A stretch of 64,000 nt of DNA from Legionella taurinensis. Its GTDB lineage: Bacteria; Pseudomonadota; Gammaproteobacteria; Legionellales; Legionellaceae. The stretch spans positions 2,666,001-2,730,000 of the forward strand of contig NZ_UGOZ01000001.1 of assembly GCF_900452865.1 (NCBI RefSeq). Direction: 5' to 3'. The notes under the pieces were generated by a model. It ran no database searches and was not told where the DNA came from. It worked only from the letters and a program-made list of their open reading frames with translations. Both the position numbers and the translations under genes were made by a program. Of this stretch, positions 9,143 through 17,605 are shown one piece after another; the first letter of the stretch is position 1, and each line of letters begins with the position of its first letter.

Positions 9143-10141
9143 ATGAAAAAAGTCATCCTCACCGGCGATCGCCCCACCGGCCCCTTGCATCTTGGGCATT
9201 ACATCGGCTCGCTAGCCAACCGGGTTAAATTGCAGGAATCGTATGAGCAGTTCGTTATGATAGCCGATGTGCAGGCCTTGACGGATAATTTCGAAAACCC
9301 GGCCAAAATTATCGAAAACCTTCATGAAGTGGCTTTAGATTACCTGGCAGTGGGTATTGAACCGCAAAAGAGCACCCTTTTCATTCAATCGCAAATCCCT
9401 GAGCTGGCCGAACTCACTCAGTATTTTTTAAATCTGGTCACACTGGGCCGTCTGGAAAGAAACCCCACGGTTAAAACTGAAATTCAGCAAAAAGGCTTTG
9501 ATTCATCCATACCCGCCGGCTTTTTCTGTTATCCCGTCAGCCAGGCAGCAGACATTGCCGCCTTCAAGGCTGAAGCCGTGCCTGTGGGCGATGATCAGGT
9601 TCCCATGATTGAGCAAACCAATGAAATTATCAGAAAATTCAATCGCATTTACCAAACGGATTGCCTCAAGGAAACCACCGCTGTTTTAAGCAAAACCTCA
9701 CGCTTAGTCGGCATAGACGGCCAGGCCAAAGCCAGCAAATCCTTAGGCAACACCATTTTTCTTTCCGACTCGCCAGAGGAAATCAAGCGCAAGGTTTTTT
9801 TAATGTTTACTGATCCGAATCATTTAAAAATCAGTGATCCTGGTCAGGTGGAAGGCAATGTGGTTTTTGCCTACCTCGACGCGTTTCACCCGGATACAGA
9901 GGAAGTGGCCGCTCTTAAAGCCCATTATCAAAAAGGCGGGTTAGGCGACTCCACGATTAAGACCCTGTTAAACACCACCCTGCAAACCCTGCTCGAGCCC
10001 ATTCGCGAAAGACGAAGCCGCTTTAATAAAAACGAGGTGATGGACATGCTGATCACAGGTACAGCCGCGGCAAGACAAGTGGCTCAACAGACCATGGAAG
10101 AGGTTCGTAACGCCATTGGCCTTAACTATTTCACCCGATAA
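9143..10141 (+). CDS. trpS: Tryptophanyl-tRNA synthetase
   Basis: A 332-residue class I aminoacyl-tRNA synthetase that charges tRNA-Trp. The HIGH-type motif is LHLGHYIG, close to the N-terminus in GDRPTGPLHLGHYIGSL. The KMSKS-type loop is KASKSLGN. The central RLERNPTVKTEIQQKGF and PVSQAADI segments and the GLNYF ending match the TrpS form I recall from streptococci rather than the E. coli form. The length is normal. It is a single gene. Whether the genome has a second trpS cannot be told from here. Confidence 0.93.
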   Translation: MKKVILTGDRPTGPLHLGHYIGSLANRVKLQESYEQFVMIADVQALTDNFENPAKIIENLHEVALDYLAVGIEPQKSTLFIQSQIPELAELTQYFLNLVTLGRLERNPTVKTEIQQKGFDSSIPAGFFCYPVSQAADIAAFKAEAVPVGDDQVPMIEQTNEIIRKFNRIYQTDCLKETTAVLSKTSRLVGIDGQAKASKSLGNTIFLSDSPEEIKRKVFLMFTDPNHLKISDPGQVEGNVVFAYLDAFHPDTEEVAALKAHYQKGGLGDSTIKTLLNTTLQTLLEPIRERRSRFNKNEVMDMLITGTAAARQVAQQTMEEVRNAIGLNYFTR

Positions 10142-10289
10142 CGTGAGTCGAGCTTAGCGCACGCTCTACAGGATAATTATCAGCGATGGATAGCCCAGAT
10201 GACAGATTGACAGGATAAAATGACGTGAGCTTTGGTTTAATCCCGCTTTTATCACTATACTCTTCAAAACAATAATACCAAGGACTGCA

Positions 10290-11327
10290 ATGAAAGCACT
10301 CGTTTACCAGGGCCCAGGGAAAAAAAAAGTGGTTGAGAGGCCAAAGCCGACTATCACCCATCCGGGCGATGCCATCGTTAAAATCACCAAAACCACCATT
10401 TGTGGTACTGATCTCCACATCCTGAAAGGCGATGTACCAACCTGCACGCCCGGTCGCATTATTGGTCATGAAGGCGTGGGCATAGTTGACGAAATCGGCG
10501 CTGCGGTGACCCATTTGTGCAAGGGGGATGCGGTGCTTATCTCCTGCATTTCCTCCTGTGGCACATGCCGTAATTGTCGAAAAGGCATGTATTCGCATTG
10601 CCTGACCGGCGGCTGGGTACTGGGTCATACCATCGATGGCACCCAGGCGGAATATGTGCGCATACCCCATGCAGACACCAGTCTTTATAAAATCCCTGCC
10701 AATTTGGCAGAAGAAGCGCTTGTGATGCTGAGCGATATTTTTCCAACGGGCTTCGAGTGCGGCGTACTCAACGGCAAAATACAGCCAGGACAGACAGTCG
10801 CTATCGTCGGTGCTGGCCCCATTGGCCTTGCCACACTGTTGACCGCCAAACTTTATTCCCCAGCCGAAATCATTTTAATCGACATGGATGAGCATCGTCT
10901 TGACGTGGCTAAACAATTAGGCGCCACCCACACCCTTAACAGTCAAAGCGATAACATCATTGAAAAAGTGATGGAACTGACGGAAGGGATCGGCGTTGAC
11001 ACGGCGATTGAAGCGGTGGGCATTCCTCAAACCTTTGAGCTTTGCGAAGCGCTGGTCGCCCCTGGCGGAATTATTGCGAATATCGGCGTGCATGGTGTCA
11101 AGGCCGATTTGCATCTCGAAACGCTGTGGTCGCATAATATCACCATCACCACCCGCCTGGTGGATACGGTTTCCACGCCCATGCTGTTAAAAGCAGTTCA
11201 ATCTCAGAAAATTGATCCCTCCCGACTCATCAGCCACCGATTTAAATTTTCAGACGTCATGAAGGCTTACGACGTATTTGGACAGGCAGCGAAGACTGGC
11301 GCACTCAAGGTCATTATTGAAATGTAA
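10290..11327 (+). CDS. Zinc-dependent alcohol dehydrogenase
   Basis: A 345-residue medium-chain dehydrogenase. The catalytic zinc ligands are in ICGTDLHIL and GHEGVG. The structural zinc site is the four-cysteine lobe CGTCRNCRKGMYSHC. The NAD(P) Rossmann loop is VGAGPIGLATLL, followed by an acidic residue that favours NAD. It interconverts alcohols and aldehydes or ketones; the substrate is open. It stands alone, 148 bases after trpS, and ends in a strong terminator. Confidence 0.88.
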   Translation: MKALVYQGPGKKKVVERPKPTITHPGDAIVKITKTTICGTDLHILKGDVPTCTPGRIIGHEGVGIVDEIGAAVTHLCKGDAVLISCISSCGTCRNCRKGMYSHCLTGGWVLGHTIDGTQAEYVRIPHADTSLYKIPANLAEEALVMLSDIFPTGFECGVLNGKIQPGQTVAIVGAGPIGLATLLTAKLYSPAEIILIDMDEHRLDVAKQLGATHTLNSQSDNIIEKVMELTEGIGVDTAIEAVGIPQTFELCEALVAPGGIIANIGVHGVKADLHLETLWSHNITITTRLVDTVSTPMLLKAVQSQKIDPSRLISHRFKFSDVMKAYDVFGQAAKTGALKVIIEM

Positions 11328-11331
11328 AACT

Positions 11332-11361
11332 ATTCCGAGCTTCTACCAAGCTCGGAATTTT
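11332..11361 (+). terminator. Rho-independent terminator after the alcohol dehydrogenase
   Basis: ATTCCGAGCTT (11332-11342) and AAGCTCGGAAT (11348-11358) form a perfect 11-bp stem with a 5-base loop, followed by TTTAT. It lies just after the stop codon at 11327. Confidence 0.85.
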
Positions 11362-11404
11362 ATGCTATACCTTGAACTAAATATCATTTTGAACCGTGGC
11401 ATGT

Positions 11405-12352
11405 ATGATAACAAAACCCACTCGAGACGAATTTCTGGAAATGTCCGAATCCGAGGTTTTTGAGCTTGTCTATCCTCGGCAATTGAATTTGTCGGTGCTT
11501 TTAAATGGTACCCGACGGTGGTACCTTACCCAGCAATTTGAAAAGCCACCCGAAGCGGAATTGAATCATGCCGAGTTACTGGATTTAATTTTAATCAACA
11601 TGGCCGACTTGTTTAAATCGATGGCTCATTTGGGGGTGTACCGTATTTTTGCTCCCGCTTATTCCAAAGTACAACCGTTCAGAGATAAACCCGCCCATAA
11701 ATCATTGCTCAATGGCATCGTCAATTTGCATCGTCATGAAGCCCTGTTAGCGCTCTATCAGCAAATGGAATTTAAAGTGTATTTTCCCGGTGATTTAAGC
11801 TTTCTGCCTGAAACGAAAGCGCAGGAGATGAAACAGTTCTCAAAATCCACCCTGAAAAATAAACGCCATGTCCTTTACTACGACCTGAATTACCAGAATA
11901 GCTATAATTATCTGTTTAAATTAGCCTATGATTTTAGCCAAATTCATCACCGCCCCCCAACCTGGGAAGACATGGTCGAACTGTATTATGATGATAAAGC
12001 CTTGGGTGAATTAAATATTCTCATTTGCAATGGCCGATTCTACGGTAGAACAGGAATCCCTCCCCTAATGGGTAATTTAAGTTCTGAACGGATTTACGCC
12101 ACGGCCGTTTCCCCTTTATTAATGACGCCAACCGTTCTGAGACGAATTTTATATGATTATCTTTATGTTAATCCACCCCAGGGGGTGCATTATCGTGACA
12201 TAAGCCAGGATGATTTGCTGCGGCTTAAAGTCTATTACGAGGCGAATAAAGATAAATTATTGGGCCTCACCCAAGAGTATGGGCAATTTATATACCCCCT
12301 TGAAGAACTGGTTTTGCCCAACGCATTTTTTAATCCGCGTCAACTCAATTGA
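11405..12352 (+). CDS. Rv3378c-like terpenoid enzyme (cis-prenyltransferase fold)
   Basis: A 315-residue protein that aligns by eye along its length with mycobacterial Rv3378c, which turns tuberculosinyl diphosphate into tuberculosinol/isotuberculosinol or its adenosine adduct. Shared landmarks are LNGTRRWY (residues 33-40), a GRF segment near 215 and TVLRRILYDYLY near the C-terminus. From the ATG at 11405, N34 sits where Rv3378c, as I recall it, has catalytic D34, while R37 and R38 are kept. That Asn may change or remove ionisation activity. A GTG at 11396 is an alternative start. It is flanked by terminators, so transcribed alone. The substrate is unknown. Confidence 0.75.
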   Translation: MITKPTRDEFLEMSESEVFELVYPRQLNLSVLLNGTRRWYLTQQFEKPPEAELNHAELLDLILINMADLFKSMAHLGVYRIFAPAYSKVQPFRDKPAHKSLLNGIVNLHRHEALLALYQQMEFKVYFPGDLSFLPETKAQEMKQFSKSTLKNKRHVLYYDLNYQNSYNYLFKLAYDFSQIHHRPPTWEDMVELYYDDKALGELNILICNGRFYGRTGIPPLMGNLSSERIYATAVSPLLMTPTVLRRILYDYLYVNPPQGVHYRDISQDDLLRLKVYYEANKDKLLGLTQEYGQFIYPLEELVLPNAFFNPRQLN

Positions 12353-12401
12353 TCCTTTATCCAGATCATGGTTCTCCTGCTCACGATCAACCGGATAACC
12401 T
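12342..12401 (-). pseudogene. Fragment of a HAD-family phosphatase gene
   Basis: The minus strand here reads as about 20 codons including VDREQENHDLD, nearly the same as VDREQEKHDLD near the C-terminus of the intact HAD gene at 15056-15712. At DNA level, 12358-12392 and 15103-15137 match at 32 of 35 positions. There is no start or complete domain, so it is a leftover of a lost paralogue or a local duplication. Confidence 0.6.
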
Positions 12402-12403
12402 GA

Positions 12404-12421
12404 GTCGGGCTTAAGCCCGAC
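12404..12421. terminator. 18-bp perfect palindrome between convergent genes
   Basis: GTCGGGCTTAAGCCCGAC is self-complementary without a spacer. It lies between the stop of the Rv3378c-like gene and the stop of the convergent secreted protein gene, a position typical of bidirectional terminators, though no T tract follows on either strand. Confidence 0.4.
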
Positions 12422-12442
12422 CAGCCTGAATGGATCGAGTGA

Positions 12443-12988
12443 TTAAGAGGGTTGACGTTTGTAGACACAGCGATCGGTCAGGTTGCCGATGATATTGCCA
12501 TCTTCAAACCGAGTACTCTCCACAAGGTTAATCAATTGTTCATTTTCCAGAAAAACTTTGACCTTACTGACATTGATCATTTGGTTACCCATGGACATGT
12601 GACCTTTTTTATAATACTCAATGACAGTACCCAGAAGCTGCTGACCTGTCTCATTCCAACGAAAATGCATCATCGTTCCTTCAAATTCGAAATTTTTAGA
12701 CGCAAAATTAGTTAATAACGTTTCCAGTTCAAGCGCCCGGTTATCAAACAGGATTGAAGAGGCATCAGGACTCTGAGTAATACTTAATGCAAGTTCCTCA
12801 TCGGGTGTAGATTCACAGGTTCCCACCCATTCACCCGAAAAGTCAGCATATTCTTCTATGTTGCTTTTGGTGCCTTGAACATGGGTCTTTGCCGGCTTGC
12901 TGATAGTCTTTGGCAGAAAGGGTATCGACGCCGCGTTTGCCGTGATTAAGGTGCAACTTAAACTCAATGCAATCATTTGTTTTTTCAT
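12443..12988 (-). CDS. Secreted protein of unknown function
   Basis: 181 residues with a clear signal peptide (charged MKKQ, then a hydrophobic core ending in ANAAS), so it is exported to the periplasm or beyond. The mature part begins with a Lys/Thr-rich linker and then a compact domain starting FSGEWVGTCES, ending with a second cysteine in LTDRCVY. The two cysteines probably form a disulfide. I do not recognise the family. It lies 19 bases downstream of the M4 protease gene on the same strand, so the two are probably co-expressed; it could be a partner or inhibitor of the protease, which is inference. Confidence 0.72.
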   Translation of the reverse strand: MKKQMIALSLSCTLITANAASIPFLPKTISKPAKTHVQGTKSNIEEYADFSGEWVGTCESTPDEELALSITQSPDASSILFDNRALELETLLTNFASKNFEFEGTMMHFRWNETGQQLLGTVIEYYKKGHMSMGNQMINVSKVKVFLENEQLINLVESTRFEDGNIIGNLTDRCVYKRQPS

Positions 12989-13007
12989 ACTATTCTCTCA
13001 TTTCGTA

Positions 13008-14666
13008 TTAATTAGCAGGGCGGCAAAATTGGGTATCAATACCGACCTTCCTGAACGAGGCTTGAATCACATCCGCATTGACATTCAAATCCCGGGCAGC
13101 GTACAACACACCGCAAGAACCCTCGTTAAAATCGGTGGTAGGTGTCCAGTATTTGCTGTTGGCGACGAGCATGACGCGAAAGGCGGTCTTGATGCCGATT
13201 TTGTTCGCCATCAGGTAAAAGGCTCTGTTAAACACACCGCTGGCGGTATGAACAATGTACATTTGTCGGTCCATTTCGGGCAAATTTTGTGAATCGATGT
13301 AAGCCAATAATTCCGGATAACTGATGGTACAAACGGCATGCATCTTTCTAGCTATCGCTTTATCCAGACAATCGGCGGACTCACCATCCTGAGAAGGCAT
13401 ATCCATATTGCGCAAGGCAGAAACGGGAGCAGGCTGTTTGATGAGGGTTTCACCAATTGCCCAGGTGATTTCATCCGGGGTCAGATTAATTTTGTTATAA
13501 AAGGGTGCATTTTTTTCAAGAAGATAGGCACGCGCGGCTTGACCGGCCATGTCGGAGAAGGCTTCATTCAACGCGCCCGACTCATCATGGTATTCCAGAT
13601 CGGAATGCTGCTGGGTAAAGCCATGGGATATTTCATGGCTGGCAACTTCCAAAGAAACTAAAGGGTAAAACAGGGTATCGCCATCACCAAAAGACATGGT
13701 TTCTCCATCCCAGAACGCATTATTATACCCTTTGCCGAAATGAACTCGCATAATCAGTTTCTGTGCCTTCCCCTTTTCATCCTGCAACACAGGAACTCCA
13801 TACCAATCCTGATAAAAATCCGAAATAACATGGGCAAAAGAATAAGCATCGTTTCCTATTGAATAGGACCCATTGACAGGATCTTCTTCATTCGCGTTGC
13901 AACGGTAAGTGACGGGTGTGCGCAGAGTGCCTTCCAAATCATATGCCGATTTAAGATCAACCAATCTGGCCGTTTCATCCTCCATAATGCAATTCTCACC
14001 CTCTTGAGTGACATTCAAAGCGGGTAAGCTCTCTTGTCCATACCAGTATTCATGGGTCAGTTCATTGCCGCCAGGGCCAGTGTCTGTATAGGTCTTTAGG
14101 TTATTCCATTGATTGATGATCTCTCCCGTTTGCGCATCAATAACAAAAAAAGGCCATCCTGCCTGAGGTCGCGACAGGCTTTTGAACGACACCTGATAGA
14201 CCAGTTTAAGCACATGATTTTTATCCGCCCGAATTTGCAATTCACTCCGCGGCTCGTGGGTTTTTACCGGCGTTTTCTCGTCAAAATAGGCTTTTTCAGC
14301 CAGTTTTATAGCCTGACTGGAACTCAATGAGGGCGTGATGTCGAGATCGATGTTATCGAATAAGTGCCCGTTAACCTGCTCCGGTATCCGGCCAGCAGTC
14401 TTACTGATTGTCACCTGAGCGCCAATAACAGGAATGCCTTTATAAAATTGCTGATAACGTGTGATAGCCATTGTATGCTGTTTAGTCTGACTGACAGGCC
14501 GCAACTGACTGTCCCTGGCTTGATGCGCTGTTGTTGCAGTAAACGGACTACTCACTGCTAATTGATTCAAACGGTTTAGCGAGGCTTGATGCAGAGGGAC
14601 ATAGGTTGCCGCCCCCAGATTGGAACCTGTTGAAATTAAAGCAAAAAGCAGCATTTGTTTATTCAT
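13008..14666 (-). CDS. Secreted M4-family zinc metalloprotease (ProA/Msp-like)
   Basis: A 552-residue preproenzyme. A signal peptide covers about residues 1-20, followed by an FTP/PepSY-type propeptide to about residue 200. The thermolysin-like domain has HEISH with zinc ligands H344 and H348, catalytic E345 and third ligand E368 in NEAFSD, 20 residues after H348 as in thermolysin. Length and order match L. pneumophila ProA, a type II-secreted protease that degrades host proteins. It leads a two-gene operon with the small secreted protein downstream. Legionellae often have several ProA paralogues, so I give no symbol. Confidence 0.9.
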   Translation of the reverse strand: MNKQMLLFALISTGSNLGAATYVPLHQASLNRLNQLAVSSPFTATTAHQARDSQLRPVSQTKQHTMAITRYQQFYKGIPVIGAQVTISKTAGRIPEQVNGHLFDNIDLDITPSLSSSQAIKLAEKAYFDEKTPVKTHEPRSELQIRADKNHVLKLVYQVSFKSLSRPQAGWPFFVIDAQTGEIINQWNNLKTYTDTGPGGNELTHEYWYGQESLPALNVTQEGENCIMEDETARLVDLKSAYDLEGTLRTPVTYRCNANEEDPVNGSYSIGNDAYSFAHVISDFYQDWYGVPVLQDEKGKAQKLIMRVHFGKGYNNAFWDGETMSFGDGDTLFYPLVSLEVASHEISHGFTQQHSDLEYHDESGALNEAFSDMAGQAARAYLLEKNAPFYNKINLTPDEITWAIGETLIKQPAPVSALRNMDMPSQDGESADCLDKAIARKMHAVCTISYPELLAYIDSQNLPEMDRQMYIVHTASGVFNRAFYLMANKIGIKTAFRVMLVANSKYWTPTTDFNEGSCGVLYAARDLNVNADVIQASFRKVGIDTQFCRPAN

Positions 14667-14843
14667 AAAAACTCAAGGATGTCAAAATTTGCGCATTATG
14701 GGATAAATTAACCAATATGTAAACAATTTAATTTATATGGGCAAAATGAATAATTACCTTGAATTTTCCCGTTTAGGCGGGCAAGTTCTGCTTGTTGACG
14801 TTTTTGATTTTCAAGGGCAGGATCACGCGCGGCATGCCCGGAA

Positions 14844-14957
14844 TTAAAATCCCTTCATCGTCAATCCAAGTCGGGCACTGTCAGTACAGGCCTCGACGGT
14901 ATTCGCTAACAGGAAGAGAAACAATAGGGTTATAGTAAACTTACGAAAAGAAAGCAA
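14844..14957 (-). pseudogene. Broken short secreted peptide gene
   Basis: A TTG at 14957, eight bases after AGGAG, opens a 37-codon frame with a signal peptide (FTITLLFLFLLANTVEA) and then CTDSARLGL. It stops at 14844. Just before that stop, a neighbouring frame stays open and continues with DDEGILIPGMPRVILPLKI to a TAA near 14775, suggesting one frameshift in a once longer gene. This lies in the 389-base stretch 14667-15055, which otherwise shows no gene. The family is unknown. Confidence 0.35.
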
Positions 14958-15055
14958 ATGAACGACTCCTGAACCTATCGAGCCCGGTTAAATTAACCTG
15001 AAAGGACTTGCCGCAGTGCAAATGCGCTTTTTTTAATCCAAGAATCCTGGCCATC

Positions 15056-15712
15056 CTATTTAATGATCAATTCAAGGGCCTCAAGATTGGCAATGATCCG
15101 GTTATCCAGATCATGTTTTTCCTGCTCACGATCGACCTGGTAGGCAGTCATCCCCACGGCGCTTGCACCGCTTACACAAGGTTGTTCATCATCAAAAAAT
15201 ACACATTCGCCGGGATCAACGGATAATTTTCTGCACAAAGCCAGATAAGCCTCAGGCTCAGGTTTTCTGGTACCGATGACGGACGCACTGATTGCCTCAT
15301 CAATGTAGGCATCCAGCTTAAACCGTTGCAGCGACTCCTGTAAGCTTGCCAAAGGAAAATTCGATAAGACGCCGACCTTCATGTTTTTTTGTTTACAAAG
15401 CGCCAGGGCGGGCAGCGTATCAGGAAAGACCTCAATGAATTCCATGTAATTGAGTTGTTGCAGCGCGGTTTGTCGTTCCGGGTCGAGCGTATAATGCTGT
15501 GCCAAAGCCTGCCAGAATTGGTCAAAAAAAAGAATTTCTTCTTCTGGATTTTTGGGAAACCCGTGTGATTTTCCGAGCGCCCCCCATACCCTCATCCCTT
15601 CTTCCAGGGTAAATCCAGGCACGTACCTGGCCACCGCGTCGATGCCCTTCTTAAACAGGAAGTAGGTTAAAACACCGTCCCGATCAAAAATCACTGCATT
15701 TATTTTTGGCAT
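15056..15712 (-). CDS. HAD-superfamily phosphatase
   Basis: A 218-residue soluble hydrolase. Motif I is FDRDGV, with nucleophile Asp and acid/base Asp two apart. Motif II is the LSNFP region, motif III is the lysine in IGTRKPEP, and motif IV is VFFDDE. The order and a helical cap between motifs I and II fit phosphoglycolate-type HAD phosphatases, but the substrate cannot be told. It follows the Kef-type antiporter by 23 bases on the same strand and may be co-transcribed. A fragment of a second copy lies at 12342-12401. Confidence 0.85.
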   Translation of the reverse strand: MPKINAVIFDRDGVLTYFLFKKGIDAVARYVPGFTLEEGMRVWGALGKSHGFPKNPEEEILFFDQFWQALAQHYTLDPERQTALQQLNYMEFIEVFPDTLPALALCKQKNMKVGVLSNFPLASLQESLQRFKLDAYIDEAISASVIGTRKPEPEAYLALCRKLSVDPGECVFFDDEQPCVSGASAVGMTAYQVDREQEKHDLDNRIIANLEALELIIK

Positions 15713-15735
15713 GATTCAATACCCCAGGGTTAAAA

Positions 15736-17439
15736 TCAAGTATGCTGCTGCGGCCCTTTCCCATAACGATTTAAAGCATACTGTCCCATGCTGCCGGCAA
15801 TCTCGCCTTCGGCAAAAAACACCTTTCCGAGCACTTCATTCTGTAGCAGCAAGGCTTCCTCTTCATCATGGCTGCGAACCACAATTTCGATATCCGGATT
15901 GAGTGCGCGCGCGCAGGCAATCATTTTTCTCACATGCACGGTATCGGACACCACAATCATCAACATGCTGGCTCGGGCAATATGGCCCTGGATAAGCACC
16001 GAAGGCTCCGAGGCATCACCGTAAACCGCCGCGATACCCGTTTCGCGAAGTTGAGCGATGATCTCGCGGTTTTCATCCACGACCACAAAAGGAATGTTAT
16101 GTTCGGTCAACAAATTGGCAATTCGTTTGCCAACACGTCCGTAGCCGACCAGCACCACTTGACCGGCCAGGAACGCTTCCTGGGTCGTCTGCGGCAGTTC
16201 CGCCAGCGGATCATTTTCCCGCTCAAACAGCGCAAGCATTTTGGGATGCGATTTAACCCAGTGGTGGACGGGATTAATCAGCCTGAAAATTAACGGATTC
16301 AACGCAATCGAGATTAAAGCACCCGCGAGAATGAAATGCCGTCCTTCTTCCGGAAGCATGCCAAACCGTATCCCCAATTCAGCCAGAATAAAGGAAAACT
16401 CCCCAATTTGCGCGAGACTCGCTGAAACAATCAAGGCCGAGTGCAGAGGATAACGAAAGGCAAGAACTAAAAAAAACGCAGCGATGGATTTACCGATAAT
16501 AATGATCCCCACCACCGACAAGACCTGCAACGGCTGTTCAAACAACACCATTGGATTAAACAGCATACCCACAGAAACAAAAAACAACACGGCAAAAGCA
16601 TCCCGCAAGGGCAGTGATTCTTCGGCCGCTCGATGGCTGTAGGACGATTCCCGGAGAATCATGCCGGCGAAAAAGGCCCCGAGTGCAAAGGAGACGCCAA
16701 ATAATTGTGCCGCGCCGTAGGCAATGCTGATTGCCGCGGTAATGACGCATAGGGTAAACAGTTCCCGTGAACCAGTCCGGGCCACATGCCAGAGCAGTTT
16801 GGGCAACAGCCGCCGTCCTACCACAAACATCAGGATAATAAAACTTAACACTTTAAGCAGCGTCAGACTCAGAACAACCCATAAAGGCTGCTGTTGCACC
16901 GCCGCATCATCCCCCAAACCGTGAGAGAGGGAGGGCAGAAGCACCAACACAACTACCATGGCCAAATCTTCAACCAAGAGCCAGCCCACGGCAATGTGAC
17001 CATTAATCGAATCAAGGGCACCTCGTTCTTCGAGGGCGCGCAGCAAAACCACGGTGCTGGCCACCGAAAGGGACAGGCCGAAAATCAGAGCGCTGCTATA
17101 ATCCCAGCCCCACCAGACAGCGAGCCCTCCGCCAAGCAGCGTGGCCGCAATCATCTGCACAACCGCCCCGGGAATGGCTATGCTGCGGACCCGTTTTAAA
17201 TCCTCCAGGGAAAAATGCAGACCCACACCGAACATCAGCAGCATGATGCCGATTTCAGCAAGCTCCTGAGCAATTTTCACATCGGCGAATAACCCCGGAG
17301 TAAAGGGTCCGATGATGATGCCGGCTAACAAATAACCCACAATCGCCGAGATTTTAAACCGCACCGCAATAAATCCCATGATGAGTGCCAGGGCAAACCC
17401 CAGAGCCACGGTAGTAATCAAGGGAAGCGAATGGTGCAT
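15736..17439 (-). CDS. ybaL: Kef/YbaL-type cation:proton antiporter (CPA2) with RCK domain
   Basis: A 567-residue inner-membrane protein. About twelve hydrophobic helices fill residues 1-400, with FKISAIVGYLLAGIIIGP and SVASTVVLLRALEE typical of the Kef/YbaL branch. A cytosolic RCK/TrkA-N domain follows at about 425-545, with VGYGRVGKRIANLL for nucleotide binding. The family exchanges K+ or Na+ for protons and is gated by nucleotides or glutathione adducts. It is shorter than KefB/KefC at the C-terminus and closest in layout to E. coli YbaL. No KefF/KefG-like partner is present. Confidence 0.85.
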   Translation of the reverse strand: MHHSLPLITTVALGFALALIMGFIAVRFKISAIVGYLLAGIIIGPFTPGLFADVKIAQELAEIGIMLLMFGVGLHFSLEDLKRVRSIAIPGAVVQMIAATLLGGGLAVWWGWDYSSALIFGLSLSVASTVVLLRALEERGALDSINGHIAVGWLLVEDLAMVVVLVLLPSLSHGLGDDAAVQQQPLWVVLSLTLLKVLSFIILMFVVGRRLLPKLLWHVARTGSRELFTLCVITAAISIAYGAAQLFGVSFALGAFFAGMILRESSYSHRAAEESLPLRDAFAVLFFVSVGMLFNPMVLFEQPLQVLSVVGIIIIGKSIAAFFLVLAFRYPLHSALIVSASLAQIGEFSFILAELGIRFGMLPEEGRHFILAGALISIALNPLIFRLINPVHHWVKSHPKMLALFERENDPLAELPQTTQEAFLAGQVVLVGYGRVGKRIANLLTEHNIPFVVVDENREIIAQLRETGIAAVYGDASEPSVLIQGHIARASMLMIVVSDTVHVRKMIACARALNPDIEIVVRSHDEEEALLLQNEVLGKVFFAEGEIAGSMGQYALNRYGKGPQQHT

Positions 17440-17605
17440 TTAACGTTCCTTATGAATGGAATAACGCCAGAGGCGTCTTTATTTAATGGTAGCCAACAGA
17501 ACGAGAGAGGGGAAGTCCGCGCACTAAATAGTTATTTTTCAATCGATTTGCTTTATTTTTTGCTATTGTCTATAACTCTTATAATCTAATCCTGGAGCAA
17601 CGATC

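Noticed and set aside
10131..10670. A 179-codon open frame on the minus strand over the start of the alcohol dehydrogenase gene
   Set aside because: It lies opposite a clear dehydrogenase with intact zinc and cofactor motifs, and its translation has no protein-like pattern.
10137..12420. Short repeat GATAAC-TGAGTCG-GCTTA seen at 10137 and 12394
   Set aside because: Only two imperfect copies of about 20 bases at gene ends were seen; this is too little to call a repeat family.
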